Origin: Phycisphaerae bacterium
Lineage (GTDB): Bacteria > Planctomycetota > Phycisphaerae > Tepidisphaerales > Tepidisphaeraceae
Direction of reading: 5' to 3'
Length of the DNA: 64,000 nucleotides
Assembly (NCBI GenBank): GCA_026004655.1
Contig: BPJO01000020.1
Location: 1 to 64,000, forward strand
Position 1 is the stretch's first letter; every line of letters starts with the position of its first letter. This document shows, piece after piece, positions 43,645 through 53,400 of this stretch. A program made the translations under genes and the position numbers. The notes beneath the pieces were generated by a model. That model was not told where the DNA came from. It did no database searches and saw only the letters and a program-made list of their open reading frames with translations.

Positions 43645-45049
43645 TTGACCGGACCGGTTCCTGAGGCCGGGTCAGATCCCAGATAATCACCGTCTGACGG
43701 TCCAACGACAACCCCGTCATGTACCGACCGCATCCACACAAAATCCTGAACGACTGGAATCTTCCGTTCAATTCCAACAGTGGGGCGCCGTAGGACGACA
43801 AAAGATCCACCGGTCCGGTCTCCCCGGTCACCGCCAAAACGGTCAATCCTTCGATCTGCATGACCTCGGATGCAGTGAGAGTTGCCGATCGGTTCCATTC
43901 TTCACGCAACCCCAGGTCTGAACGGTTTAGACGTTCTATCCGTCCCCACGAACCGATGACCCAGACCGAATCACTCGTCAGATGCAAACGAAGAATCGGC
44001 TGACCACACTCGCGAACCGTCCTGACCCGGTCTCCGGTCAGACACATCACCCGGTTTTCGCAAGCGAACAAAATCCGATCGTCCAAGCCGATGAGAAATC
44101 GAGGCGACGATACGTCCGTGATCCCGGACAGGGGTTGGCCGGTTTCCAGGTTCCATCGAAGCAATCCCAGATCCGTATGACCTGCGACGAGCAGCTGCTC
44201 GATCGGATCTATCGCGACGCTGTTGATGCCTCGCTGCGAGTCTGATTCAACCCGATAGACCCGATCCGCGGTCCAGACGCCGTTTTGTCCACCGACATAA
44301 ATCTGATCGGAGTGTCGACTCACGCTTCGGAGTGGACCGATACCTTCGATGGATTTGCTGGTCGTCTCACCGGTACTAGGATCGAGTTGAATCAGATTCG
44401 GTCCGGCAGGAATCAGGACCGATCCGGTGGGTAAATCCCTGACAAAAAGCTGTAGCAGTGTCGTCTGATGCTCGGACGACAATGTATCGAATCGACCCAG
44501 CTTTCGCACCCGTTCCAGACTTTGGATGGTCAGGTTCAAACGCTCATTCTTTTCACGGTCCAGTCGGTGAATTGCCCGTCGGGATTCGAGCGTCGGTGAA
44601 CGAATCGCCACCTGCACCGGAGGGACAAACTCGATTCCCCATCCGAACCCGATCTCGTTCGCCCGTTGCATTAACAACTGAGTCAGCATCGAATGCTGAT
44701 GAATCAGCGCTTCAGCGTCATGGGTCGATGCGAACGTCTGAACGGTGCTGTGCAGACCAGGCACGATTCGATTTCGAATCGTGTCCAAGGTTACGGAAGA
44801 TTCATTTGCGAGAAATTGCTCCTTGAAAAGCTGAATGTCGGCATCGCGTTCCACCACCCGCACACTGCTTCGAATCTCTAGGACCAGGTCGTGTCCGTCC
44901 CGAGCAGTTATTGGTGTCAGAGACAGCCACAGGGGTATCGGATCATGCCGAATCACGCTCCCTTCGTTGGTCCGTTTGGCAAGCTCGTGCGAAGACAACT
45001 TCATATTGGGATTGTATCTGTCTCGGACCCTTTCTGCAGAACATTTCAT
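43586..45049 (-). CDS. SPFH-like domain fused to a beta-propeller (planctomycete-type, unknown)
   Basis: Residues 35-170 have the pattern of an SPFH/band-7 domain: LTPITARDGHDLVLEIRSSV, a helical run, and a turn with IEFVPPVQVAIRSP. A charged helix follows, then about 260 residues of repeated short strands (YVGGQNGVWTADRV, LLVAGHTDLGLLRWNLETG, VWVIGSWGRIERL) like a WD40/quinoprotein-type beta-propeller. No signal peptide or membrane anchor is obvious. The start may be ATG 45049 or ATG 45004; neither has a well-placed ribosome site. Its 3' end overlaps the converging gene by 59 bases. Function unknown; a scaffold is a guess. Confidence 0.5.
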   Translation of the reverse strand: MKCSAERVRDRYNPNMKLSSHELAKRTNEGSVIRHDPIPLWLSLTPITARDGHDLVLEIRSSVRVVERDADIQLFKEQFLANESSVTLDTIRNRIVPGLHSTVQTFASTHDAEALIHQHSMLTQLLMQRANEIGFGWGIEFVPPVQVAIRSPTLESRRAIHRLDREKNERLNLTIQSLERVRKLGRFDTLSSEHQTTLLQLFVRDLPTGSVLIPAGPNLIQLDPSTGETTSKSIEGIGPLRSVSRHSDQIYVGGQNGVWTADRVYRVESDSQRGINSVAIDPIEQLLVAGHTDLGLLRWNLETGQPLSGITDVSSPRFLIGLDDRILFACENRVMCLTGDRVRTVRECGQPILRLHLTSDSVWVIGSWGRIERLNRSDLGLREEWNRSATLTASEVMQIEGLTVLAVTGETGPVDLLSSYGAPLLELNGRFQSFRILCGCGRYMTGLSLDRQTVIIWDLTRPQEPVRSINLVARHGHRATDLCSLVG

Positions 45050-45057
45050 TGATTATC

Positions 45058-45084
45058 TTGATCCTCCGTCAGGATGCTTATAAT
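45058..45084 (+). promoter_or_regulatory. carA promoter with internal inverted repeat
   Basis: TATAAT (45079-45084) lies ten bases before the carA ATG, and TTGATC (45058-45063) is a plausible -35 with a 15-base spacer. Between them is ATCCT-CCGTC-AGGAT (45061-45075), a perfect inverted repeat that could be an operator. The transcript would start at about 45090, leaving almost no leader, and no ribosome site is visible before ATG 45095, so carA may be translated leaderless. Confidence 0.5.
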
Positions 45085-45094
45085 CCGGGTTAAC

Positions 45095-46270
45095 ATGAAT
45101 AAATCGACACGGGTCGCGAAATTGGCATTGGAAGACGGAACGGTTTTTACCGGAGAAGCGTTCGGCGCCTCCGGTACCAGCGAAGGGGAAGTCGTTTTCA
45201 ACACTTCTATGACCGGTTATCAGGAAATCCTGACCGATCCGTCCTACAAAGGACAGATCGTCACCATGACCTACCCGTTGATCGGGAATTATGGTGTCAA
45301 TCCTGACGATACCGAAAGCAAAACCCCTCACGTCAGCGGGTTTGTCGTCCGGGAACTCTCCGCGACTTACAGCAATTACCGTGCCCGTGAATCCCTAGAG
45401 GAATATCTGAAACGTCACGGGATCATCGGAATCACCCACATTGATACTCGCGCACTGACCCGACGTATCCGAATCACCGGTGCCATGCGTGGGATCATTT
45501 CCACCGAAATTCTTGATGATCAGCAACTGATCGATCGTGCCCGATCGACCGCCCGTATGGAAGGCGCCGACTGGGTCCAAGCCGTCAAACCCCAAGGTGC
45601 CTATTCGTGGGATCAAAACCACCCGACCGATTGGAAGTTTGGTAAACCCAATGATGGCAAAGGTTTACATGTGGTCGCACTGGATTGCGGCGCCAAACAT
45701 AACATTCTGAGGCATCTAGCAGAACGGGGTGTCAAGATCACTGTTCTTCCTCCCGACGCCACAGCCGAACAGATCCTCCAACATCGTCCCGATGGATTAT
45801 TCGTCTCCAACGGTCCCGGCGACCCGGCTGTGTTGGATTATGCCGTCAAACCCATCCAAGGCGTCATGGAGAAGCTCCCTATCTTCGGAATCTGTCTCGG
45901 ACACCAGCTCCTGTCCCGGGCTATCGGTGCCAAAACCTACAAACTAAAGTTCGGACACCGGGGCGGAAACCAACCCGTCAAGAATATCGACACCGGACGT
46001 GTCGAAATCACCTCCCAAAATCACGGTTTTGCGGTCGATAAAGAATCCCTCGAAGCCAACGGCGGGGTCGTAACCCATATCAACCTCAATGACCAGACCG
46101 TCGCAGGATTTCGACACACCCGGTTGCCCATTTTCAGTGTGCAATATCACCCCGAAGCCTCTCCCGGACCCCACGACGCGGCTTATTTGTTCGATGCCTT
46201 TATCGAACTCATGAAAACCCGAAAACCCCTCGACCCCCAACGCATCAAAGCCATCCAGGGCGTGGGCTAA
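45095..46270 (+). CDS. carA: carbamoyl-phosphate synthase small subunit
   Basis: CarA supplies ammonia from glutamine to the large subunit for arginine and pyrimidine synthesis. The 391-residue protein has the N-terminal CarA domain (LEDGTVFTGEAFGASGTSEG, NTSMTGYQEILTDPSY) and a C-terminal class I amidotransferase (FVSNGPGDPAV, catalytic cysteine in GICLGHQLLS, SVQYHPEASPGP with H and E). ATG 45095 is where homology begins. carB is not in the window. The next gene is unrelated. Confidence 0.94.
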   Translation: MNKSTRVAKLALEDGTVFTGEAFGASGTSEGEVVFNTSMTGYQEILTDPSYKGQIVTMTYPLIGNYGVNPDDTESKTPHVSGFVVRELSATYSNYRARESLEEYLKRHGIIGITHIDTRALTRRIRITGAMRGIISTEILDDQQLIDRARSTARMEGADWVQAVKPQGAYSWDQNHPTDWKFGKPNDGKGLHVVALDCGAKHNILRHLAERGVKITVLPPDATAEQILQHRPDGLFVSNGPGDPAVLDYAVKPIQGVMEKLPIFGICLGHQLLSRAIGAKTYKLKFGHRGGNQPVKNIDTGRVEITSQNHGFAVDKESLEANGGVVTHINLNDQTVAGFRHTRLPIFSVQYHPEASPGPHDAAYLFDAFIELMKTRKPLDPQRIKAIQGVG

Positions 46271-46300
46271 CCCCAGCGGACCGGACGTGTCTATCCTGAC

Positions 46301-47365
46301 ATGAATCAGTCCCATCGACCAAAGAAACAAACACCTCCGTCGACTAACCGGTTTGAAACTCTCGACCGACGATGTTTGTGGGCGTCTACACTTGTAGACG
46401 GTCAACTCATCGTGGCAGGAACCCAGGGGGATGACGATATCGGTGTCGGCATTCTCGGTCAGCAGATCGTCGTATTTGATCGGGGGATCGCCCAAGCCTA
46501 CTACAACGTCACAGAGGTTCGTACCATCTGGGTCGATGCCTTTGCAGGGAATGATGGAATCAACGTTTCACGCGGTTTGCGACTTAGGACCACCCTCTGG
46601 GGTGGGGGCGGGAATGATACCATTTCGGGAGGAAACGGTACCGATTCGATCGTTGCCGGTGACGGGAACGACCTGATCCGTGGAAACTCCCGAGGGGATT
46701 ATATCTTTGCCGGAATCGGAAACGACCGAGTCTTCGGAAACGGAGGGTCGGACATCCTCTACGGAAACGAGGGGGACGATGATATCGACGGTTCGGACGG
46801 AAACGATTACATCGACGGCGGGTCTGGAAACGACGATCTGGACGGACGACGTGGACAAAACACCCTTTTGGGTGGTTCCGGTGACGACGATCTGCTCGGG
46901 GGAGACGATCCCGACCAACTCGACGGAGGATCAGGACGGGATCTACTCTCCGGATTCAGCGGGGACGACTCCCTGATCGGTGGCAGTAATCCCGACACGC
47001 TCTACGGGGACTCGGGAAACGATACCATCGAAGGCGGCGAAGGATCCGATGTGCTCTATGGTGACAACGGGGATGACGATCTGCTCGGCGGGGACGACAA
47101 CGATTCTCTCAGAGGAGGACGAGGGGATGATTATCTTGACGGGGGAATCGATGACGACACCATCCTCGGAGATGCCGGGTTTGACACAATGCTCGGCGGG
47201 GACGGGGACGATATCGTTGACGGTGTAGACGCCAATGACGATACCCTCCGCGGCGAAGACGGATACGATACGCTTTTTGGCGATCTCCGTCGGGATGATA
47301 TGTCAGGCGGGGCTGATTTTGACTATCTCTACGACGAGTTCGATTACCTGATCAGCAAGGGATAA
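46301..47365 (+). CDS. RTX calcium-binding repeat protein
   Basis: After an N-terminal about 35-residue basic region with FETLDRRCLWAS, similar to the LExRxLLSA-type motif at the start of planctomycete secreted proteins, about residues 100-340 are almost entirely RTX nonapeptide repeats (GGxGxDxLx; for example GGSGNDDLDGRRG, GGDGDDIVDG). The repeats form calcium-bound beta-rolls in exported proteins. No enzymatic domain and no type I secretion genes were found nearby. The protein ends without an obvious anchor. A surface or extracellular scaffold is likely. Confidence 0.8.
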   Translation: MNQSHRPKKQTPPSTNRFETLDRRCLWASTLVDGQLIVAGTQGDDDIGVGILGQQIVVFDRGIAQAYYNVTEVRTIWVDAFAGNDGINVSRGLRLRTTLWGGGGNDTISGGNGTDSIVAGDGNDLIRGNSRGDYIFAGIGNDRVFGNGGSDILYGNEGDDDIDGSDGNDYIDGGSGNDDLDGRRGQNTLLGGSGDDDLLGGDDPDQLDGGSGRDLLSGFSGDDSLIGGSNPDTLYGDSGNDTIEGGEGSDVLYGDNGDDDLLGGDDNDSLRGGRGDDYLDGGIDDDTILGDAGFDTMLGGDGDDIVDGVDANDDTLRGEDGYDTLFGDLRRDDMSGGADFDYLYDEFDYLISKG

Positions 47366-47367
47366 GC

Positions 47368-48540
47368 TCATTTTTTCTGAAACTGATCACGATATTCCGA
47401 AGGTGTCAATCCGGTGAGTTGTCGAAACGCCACCGCCATGTGTTGGGGGTATTGAAACCCAGCCCGACGGGCAATATCGGCCATCGAATGATCGGTTCCT
47501 GCCAGAAGCTGTTTGGCGATTTCGATCCGTTGTCGGCGAAGCTCGGCAGCCGGGGAACGACCGATCGCCCGCTTGAAGCGTCTTTCCAATGCTCTACGAT
47601 TGATCGGAACCTCTCTGAGCACGTCCTCTACCTGAATCGATCGATGAGCGTTAGCACGGATGTACTTAATAGCCGAAGCGACATCTCGATCCTCGATCGA
47701 GAAAACATCGGTCGACTGTCGGGTAACTACGCCTATCGGCGCCACCGGCGGGGGGGTAGGATAGTCGGATCCCTGCATCAGATGGTCCAACCATTGGGCC
47801 GCCCGGAACCCGATCTGGTGCAGATTCAGGTCGATCGATGAAAGTGGGGGATCACAAAACTCACAGAAAATGGTGTCATTATCCACACCCAGGACGGCAA
47901 CCTGCTCGGGTACGAGCAAACCGATCGAACGGCAGATTTCACACACCTGGAGTCCCTTGGGATCGTTACAACAAAAAATCGCCAGTGGTTTGGGAAGTGA
48001 CATCAACCATTCCTGAAGCATCTGATGTTCTTTGTCCCTACTCCAATCGGGATCATAGACCACGTCCAGACGAGAAAAGGTCGAATTGGGGTGTTGTCGG
48101 ACGTGTTGCTCAAAGGAATCTCCACGTCGGATCGAAAACCCGTATCCGTCGATCCCGAAATAGGCAAAATGCTGAAAACCGCGTTCGATAAAATGCTCCG
48201 CAGCCAGTCGGCCTATGAGAAAGTCATCGCTGACGATAGTCGGTAAAGGAGGGTTCATGAGTCGGGCGGAAACGTTGATGATCGGAATTCCAAAACTCAT
48301 CGCCCATCTTGCCGCAGCTTCGGTTGAAATGTGCGCAATTGCGCCGTCGCCTTCCAAACCGACAGCCTCTCGCGCCGGGAGGATACCACTCGAACGACCC
48401 TTCATGAACCGCCAATGACCGTGAGTCCGTCCATATTCCGCAACCCCTATCAAAATACGACGTCCGTACTCAATCGATGTTTCTAGAATCAACGTGACTT
48501 GCCGTGTGGAAGTATAAACATTAGTCTTGACGTTTGACAT
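47368..48540 (-). CDS. XylR-type regulator (LacI-like sensor plus AraC HTH)
   Basis: The 390-residue protein has a periplasmic-binding-protein-like sugar sensor (about residues 15-275; AAEHFIERGFQHFAYFG, FCCNDPKGLQVCE, VAVLGVDNDTIFCE) followed by an AraC DNA-binding domain (about 285-388; ADIARRAGFQYPQHMAVAFRQ then LTGLTPSEYR). This layout is that of XylR-like sugar-responsive activators. It diverges from the glycoside hydrolase gene with 42 bases between, so it very likely regulates that locus. The sugar ligand is unknown. Confidence 0.88.
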   Translation of the reverse strand: MSNVKTNVYTSTRQVTLILETSIEYGRRILIGVAEYGRTHGHWRFMKGRSSGILPAREAVGLEGDGAIAHISTEAAARWAMSFGIPIINVSARLMNPPLPTIVSDDFLIGRLAAEHFIERGFQHFAYFGIDGYGFSIRRGDSFEQHVRQHPNSTFSRLDVVYDPDWSRDKEHQMLQEWLMSLPKPLAIFCCNDPKGLQVCEICRSIGLLVPEQVAVLGVDNDTIFCEFCDPPLSSIDLNLHQIGFRAAQWLDHLMQGSDYPTPPPVAPIGVVTRQSTDVFSIEDRDVASAIKYIRANAHRSIQVEDVLREVPINRRALERRFKRAIGRSPAAELRRQRIEIAKQLLAGTDHSMADIARRAGFQYPQHMAVAFRQLTGLTPSEYRDQFQKK

Positions 48541-48582
48541 TCAGAACCCTCTAGTTGTGTCGCAAAATTATACAGGATTATA

Positions 48583-50487
48583 ATGAAAAATGCCAGAATG
48601 CTTTTTTTCCCGATTTTCTCAGGGTTCGGGAGACTCGCTCGGACAGGTGGATTGATGGTGGGTCTGGTTCTTTCGACCCAAGCAACGGGAGAGACTGACC
48701 CAAGACCCGACATTATAGTCACCGGTAAAGCGTTGTCTGTTAACGGAATATCCGAAGTTTCCCCGGGTATGTTCGGCGTTCATGCGACTCGATTGGACAA
48801 GCAACAGTTCGAAGAGTGGGGTATCCAAGCCGAACGAAAAATCGACCAGACGCCTTTGAGTCGTCCGGTGGTAGAAGAATCTGACCGATTATTGCTCAAA
48901 TGTCTGTACGACCGGTACCAGCCGGCCTTGCAATTGACGGACCCGAACTGGGAACAAACCCTCATGAAACTGGCAGATCGGTTTCGATCCGGAAATACGA
49001 CACAAACACCCTGGATCGAGTTCTGGAACGAACCATATTTGAACTGGTCGGTCAAACCGGGAGTGAATTATGACGGAGATTTCTACGACACAGACCGCGC
49101 AATCGAGGGTGGGCCCGTATTCTATCGAGGGTCCAACGATCCGATTCCTGATCTCGTCTGGCGACGCGGGTTGATGGCCGTTCGTCAAGACAATGGCGCA
49201 AAGGATTATCTGGCTTGGGGTTATATGCCCCCAGGTCTGAAACACGACGACACGTATGTTTTCCGTGGCAAAATACCCATGCGTGTCGAATCTCGATGGT
49301 TGGTCCGAGACACCTCTCAGAAAAGTTACTGGGCAGGCAAGCACAATGTCAGGTTGTACAATCAGATGCTACAAGTGTTTGCGCCGGCTTTGAAACGGGC
49401 CAATCCCGATGCGGTGCTCGTCGTCGGTTGGGATTTCCATTTCTACCAGGGGAATTGGGACGCTTGGCATACCTGTCTGAAACCGACGATTGATGTGTCA
49501 TATCCGTGGATCGACGGGGTTACCGAACACCATTACGGTGGAGATACCCGAAACGTTGCGGTCTCATATGAAGTGGCAACTGGTTATACATTAAGTACTT
49601 ACGGAAAGTTTATTCGGTGCTTCAATACCGAAGCAGGTGGCAACCTTGATCCGCAACGACCGGACACCGTGACCTACGGTCAACAACCTGACGCCAAAAC
49701 CCGTTCCGTTAGCGCGATGACGTATCATCTTAGGGATGTCATTTACTTACTGTCCCGAACTCCGGACAAAGCCGCTTTCCGTGCCGCCCATGAACCCGAA
49801 CAGAACGGGGGAGATGAGTATGCTTTTAAACTCCTGAAAGACCTTCGGGGACGACTCATGGAAACCACCAGTCGGTCGTCCGACGTCTGGAGCGTTGCCT
49901 CTCTCAACGATCGTTACCTTTCGGTCGTCTTGTTCAACGATCTGGCCCACGAGGTTTCGCCGACTGTCGTTGTGAATGCGCCTGATCAAGCCGGCTTGGC
50001 GCATGCCCTGGTAAGAAAAGTTAGAGTCGGGTCGCAACCGCCTTACTTGGGCTTGGACGAGGTTCCGCTCGGAGTCACAGGAGCATCCTGGACCGGAAAA
50101 GTCGTTCTCGAACCCAAATCGGCGGTCGTCATCCGGTTCACCCTCGACGGAAACCCCCAACCAAAGACACAGACACGGGTGCAGTACTTTGCTCCGGATT
50201 TCATTCGTACGGTGGAAGTGGGTCATCCGGTTTCGTTCGATCTGAAGTTGCCCGAAGAAAGTACCTTCAATCAAGCGGTTCTGAGAATTGCTTCTTTAGC
50301 CCCGATCCCTGCCGATATTTCGGCTAAATTCAATGACCAGTCCATCGCGATACCATCAGTGTCAGGGGTTATCGACATTCCGCTAACAAAAGACCGGGTA
50401 GGGTATTTCAATCGACTCACGATCCATCCCGGTGCGACTTCGTTTCAGATTGCTTCGGTCAGTCTTTTTCTCATTAACGAACCATAA
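48583..50487 (+). CDS. secreted clan-A-like glycoside hydrolase, family unassigned
   Basis: The 634-residue protein opens with a basic signal peptide. The first about 400 residues look like a TIM-barrel of glycoside hydrolase clan A: PWIEFWNEPYLNW places the acid/base glutamate after a WNEP motif, YPWIDGVTEHHYGG follows, and IRCFNTEAGG provides a candidate nucleophile glutamate. A beta-sandwich region follows (about 430-634). The arrangement recalls GH39- or GH86-like enzymes acting on xylans or marine galactans, but I cannot assign one. It is 12 bases upstream of the lyase and divergent from a XylR regulator, suggesting one polysaccharide-degradation locus. Confidence 0.6.
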   Translation: MKNARMLFFPIFSGFGRLARTGGLMVGLVLSTQATGETDPRPDIIVTGKALSVNGISEVSPGMFGVHATRLDKQQFEEWGIQAERKIDQTPLSRPVVEESDRLLLKCLYDRYQPALQLTDPNWEQTLMKLADRFRSGNTTQTPWIEFWNEPYLNWSVKPGVNYDGDFYDTDRAIEGGPVFYRGSNDPIPDLVWRRGLMAVRQDNGAKDYLAWGYMPPGLKHDDTYVFRGKIPMRVESRWLVRDTSQKSYWAGKHNVRLYNQMLQVFAPALKRANPDAVLVVGWDFHFYQGNWDAWHTCLKPTIDVSYPWIDGVTEHHYGGDTRNVAVSYEVATGYTLSTYGKFIRCFNTEAGGNLDPQRPDTVTYGQQPDAKTRSVSAMTYHLRDVIYLLSRTPDKAAFRAAHEPEQNGGDEYAFKLLKDLRGRLMETTSRSSDVWSVASLNDRYLSVVLFNDLAHEVSPTVVVNAPDQAGLAHALVRKVRVGSQPPYLGLDEVPLGVTGASWTGKVVLEPKSAVVIRFTLDGNPQPKTQTRVQYFAPDFIRTVEVGHPVSFDLKLPEESTFNQAVLRIASLAPIPADISAKFNDQSIAIPSVSGVIDIPLTKDRVGYFNRLTIHPGATSFQIASVSLFLINEP

Positions 50488-50499
50488 AAAATAAAAACC

Positions 50500-53400
50500 A
50501 TGAAAAAGAGAATAACCTGCATTTTCGGAATATTGGTCGTAGTTGTTTTTTCGTTCCCGGTCTTGGCAGAGTTCGAAAAGGCACGAACGATCACCAACCC
50601 GTTAAAACTAGAGTTTCCGTGGGACATGGTTTCGATGGATTTTCCCGGTGGAACTTTTCCGGAGGACCTCAAAGTAAAGCTAGGAAACGAAGACCGCCCC
50701 GCGCAGGTGGAACGACTCGAACAAGACGGTAAAAAGATCGATCGAGTTTGGTTTTTCGCCAGTTTGTCGGCAAAAACACCATCCATGGACGTTTACTTCT
50801 CACCCGGTCAGGCATCCACGCCTCTGAAACTGTCCCATGAATCCGGTCATTATGTGGTCAATAACGGGATCAGCACGATCAGGATCGTGGACTACGCGGG
50901 TCACAAGGTTACCGGTCGGAAGCTCAAGGACGTTCCGCATTGGCTAGGGGGAGTGAAGGTGGGAGACGGGCCTTGGGATGGTCGAGCATGGTTCGAAGGT
51001 ATTTCGGTCGTCCGTAATGCCAAAACCATGATCCTGAACAAGGGACCGGTCTTTATCGACTTCAAGATCGAGTACGACTTTGAAGACAGTCGATCAGACG
51101 GAACTGTTTTGTCGCAACCGCCCGAGTTGGGAAAACAAACCTTTCGTCGTCTGCCCGGAGATTTGCCGAGGGAGATGATCGAGAAAAAGTCTCATCATTA
51201 TGAAGTCCTGATTCGAGTCGCGATGAACGATCCCTGGATTGAGATCGTGGAACGATATCGTCTTCCGAAACTGGCTTCAATGAATGATTTTGGTGTTCAT
51301 CAGTATTTCATTCATTTCGGCACACCATCCGAACGCACGCCCCCCGGTCTGATCGAAGGTCAACAACATTTCAGCGTCGATACGGTGATGTGGACACGAT
51401 GGTTTGAGTGGGATTCATTCGGTGGAAACAACCAACTGCAGTTTGTGGATGCCAAACCGAGACCTGCCCAAAAGGGACGTCCGTTTGCAATTCTGCGATC
51501 TCGTTGGAATCAGGGAGGGGGAGGTGCGCAGGATTTTTTTCTGACCGCGGGTGGAAAAGAAGCCAACCCCCAGTCCCCAGCCGTCGGAATTGTGGCTGCT
51601 TATCCTAGTAAATGGGTCGGGCCCTACTCGGCGTCGATATTCGCCTATGCATATGACGGCAATCGTGGGGAGATACGGTTCCCCTTGACCGACGGAACCG
51701 GTTCGGATTCAAGTTCGGATCAAGACCCTCAGTGGTACGGGAATCGTTGCTATGCTTTGTGTGTCGGTCCACGAGAGCTGTTCGATTCCACACCAAAGCT
51801 CGATTCACTCGTGAGAAGGCATACCGATTGGACTCTCAACGCACAGGTCAACAAGTATGTTCTAGAGTGGACCCGTGATCCGTCCGTTGCCGGTGCCAAC
51901 ATTCTGACTAGTCGAAAACGTCTTGAGCAAATCCGTCGGGAATGGGAACAGAAATCCGATACCACGCGGGTACGGTTGCTGAAAGAAGCAAGTCAAAGAT
52001 TCCAAACCGAACGAAAAAAGCTGGAATCGATGGATCCGGACAGCAAGGAATCCAAGGATTTATCCAGAAAACTGAACTCCAACTCGGATTACCGTCTGCT
52101 GTCTTTTTTGGAAGGTCTTTCGGTTTCCAGACCACCTCAGCCAAACCCGGATCAATACCTGAGTCGAAGGTATCAAGCCGACGACGTGAACCCGACGAAT
52201 TACGGGACCCGACGACTGATCAATCAACTGTTCCCCGAAGCCGACCTTTATTCGGTCGGTGAACCGTTTGGAAATGCTCGTACTGCTGCGATCGGATACA
52301 TCTGCACGGACCTTGACGCCTGGCCGGGGTATCGAAATGGTTGGGGTCCGGGGAATCCGAACTTCCATACGGATAAGTACATCGGAGCGATTTTTGCTGC
52401 CGCTGCCATGCGGGATCATCCGCATTCGAGGGAGTGGTTTGACTACGGAAAACAACAGTTCGAGGACGACGTAAGAAGGGTGATCACTGCTCCGGACGGG
52501 GTCGGGTACGAATGCCCGGGCTACTCCGGTTATTCGTTGGGACTTCAAACCGAACTGGCCGGGGTGTTTTACAACGCCGGTATGGGAAATCTGATCGCGC
52601 AAAACCCACTGATCAAATCGTCCACCATTTGGCATCGAAAGTTGCTGACCCCCTTTGACCGAAGGTTGAATCGTCGCCACGAAGCCCCCCACGGGGATAC
52701 CCACCGTTGGGACGGGGGAATCGGGATAGACAACTGGGCAAAACTCGCGTTGTTCTATTCCGAAACAGACCCACAACATTCCAGCGAACTGATGGGCGTG
52801 TTTCGAATGCTGGCCGGCGAATCATGGAAACCCAAATCGCTTCGTTCAGCGGTCTTTGAAATGGACCTGGATCAACCGGTCACTGCTCCTGAGAAAATGG
52901 ACTGGTCTAGCCAGTATTTTCACGGTTTCGGTCCGATCTTTCGGAACCAGTTCGGGACCGAACGGGAGAGTTTTTTGTCGATGAAGGCCGGGTGGACTTA
53001 CGGACATTACCACAACGATGAGCTGGCATTTCATTACTACAATCACAACACGCCGATTGCTTTGGATTACAACTGTTCGTATCACCCTCGAGGAGATCAC
53101 GCGGCACTGCACAATTCGATGACCTTCGGCAAAGAGGGTAAAGTCCGTCACAACGCCCGGGGGCAGGACGTCGATGCTGCCGAACAGATCTTTGGTCCCG
53201 GGCGTGTCGGGGTGTTTGTGTCAACCCCTCAAGCGGATCTGGTCGTCGCTGAACGATCCGCCGACCGTCTGACGCTCAGTCCCGTTGAACCTGATGACGC
53301 CGAGTTTTCGAGAAACTATGAGTCTCGTCATGTCGACCCGATCGTACACCGTCGATGGTTGGCTATGATCCGTCACGAAGCCGGTTCGCCTCTAAGCGAC

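Noticed and set aside
46600..47330. Short regular repeats in DNA suggesting a CRISPR or minisatellite array
   Set aside because: The periodicity comes from codons of RTX nonapeptides; repeats are imperfect and in frame, without spacers.
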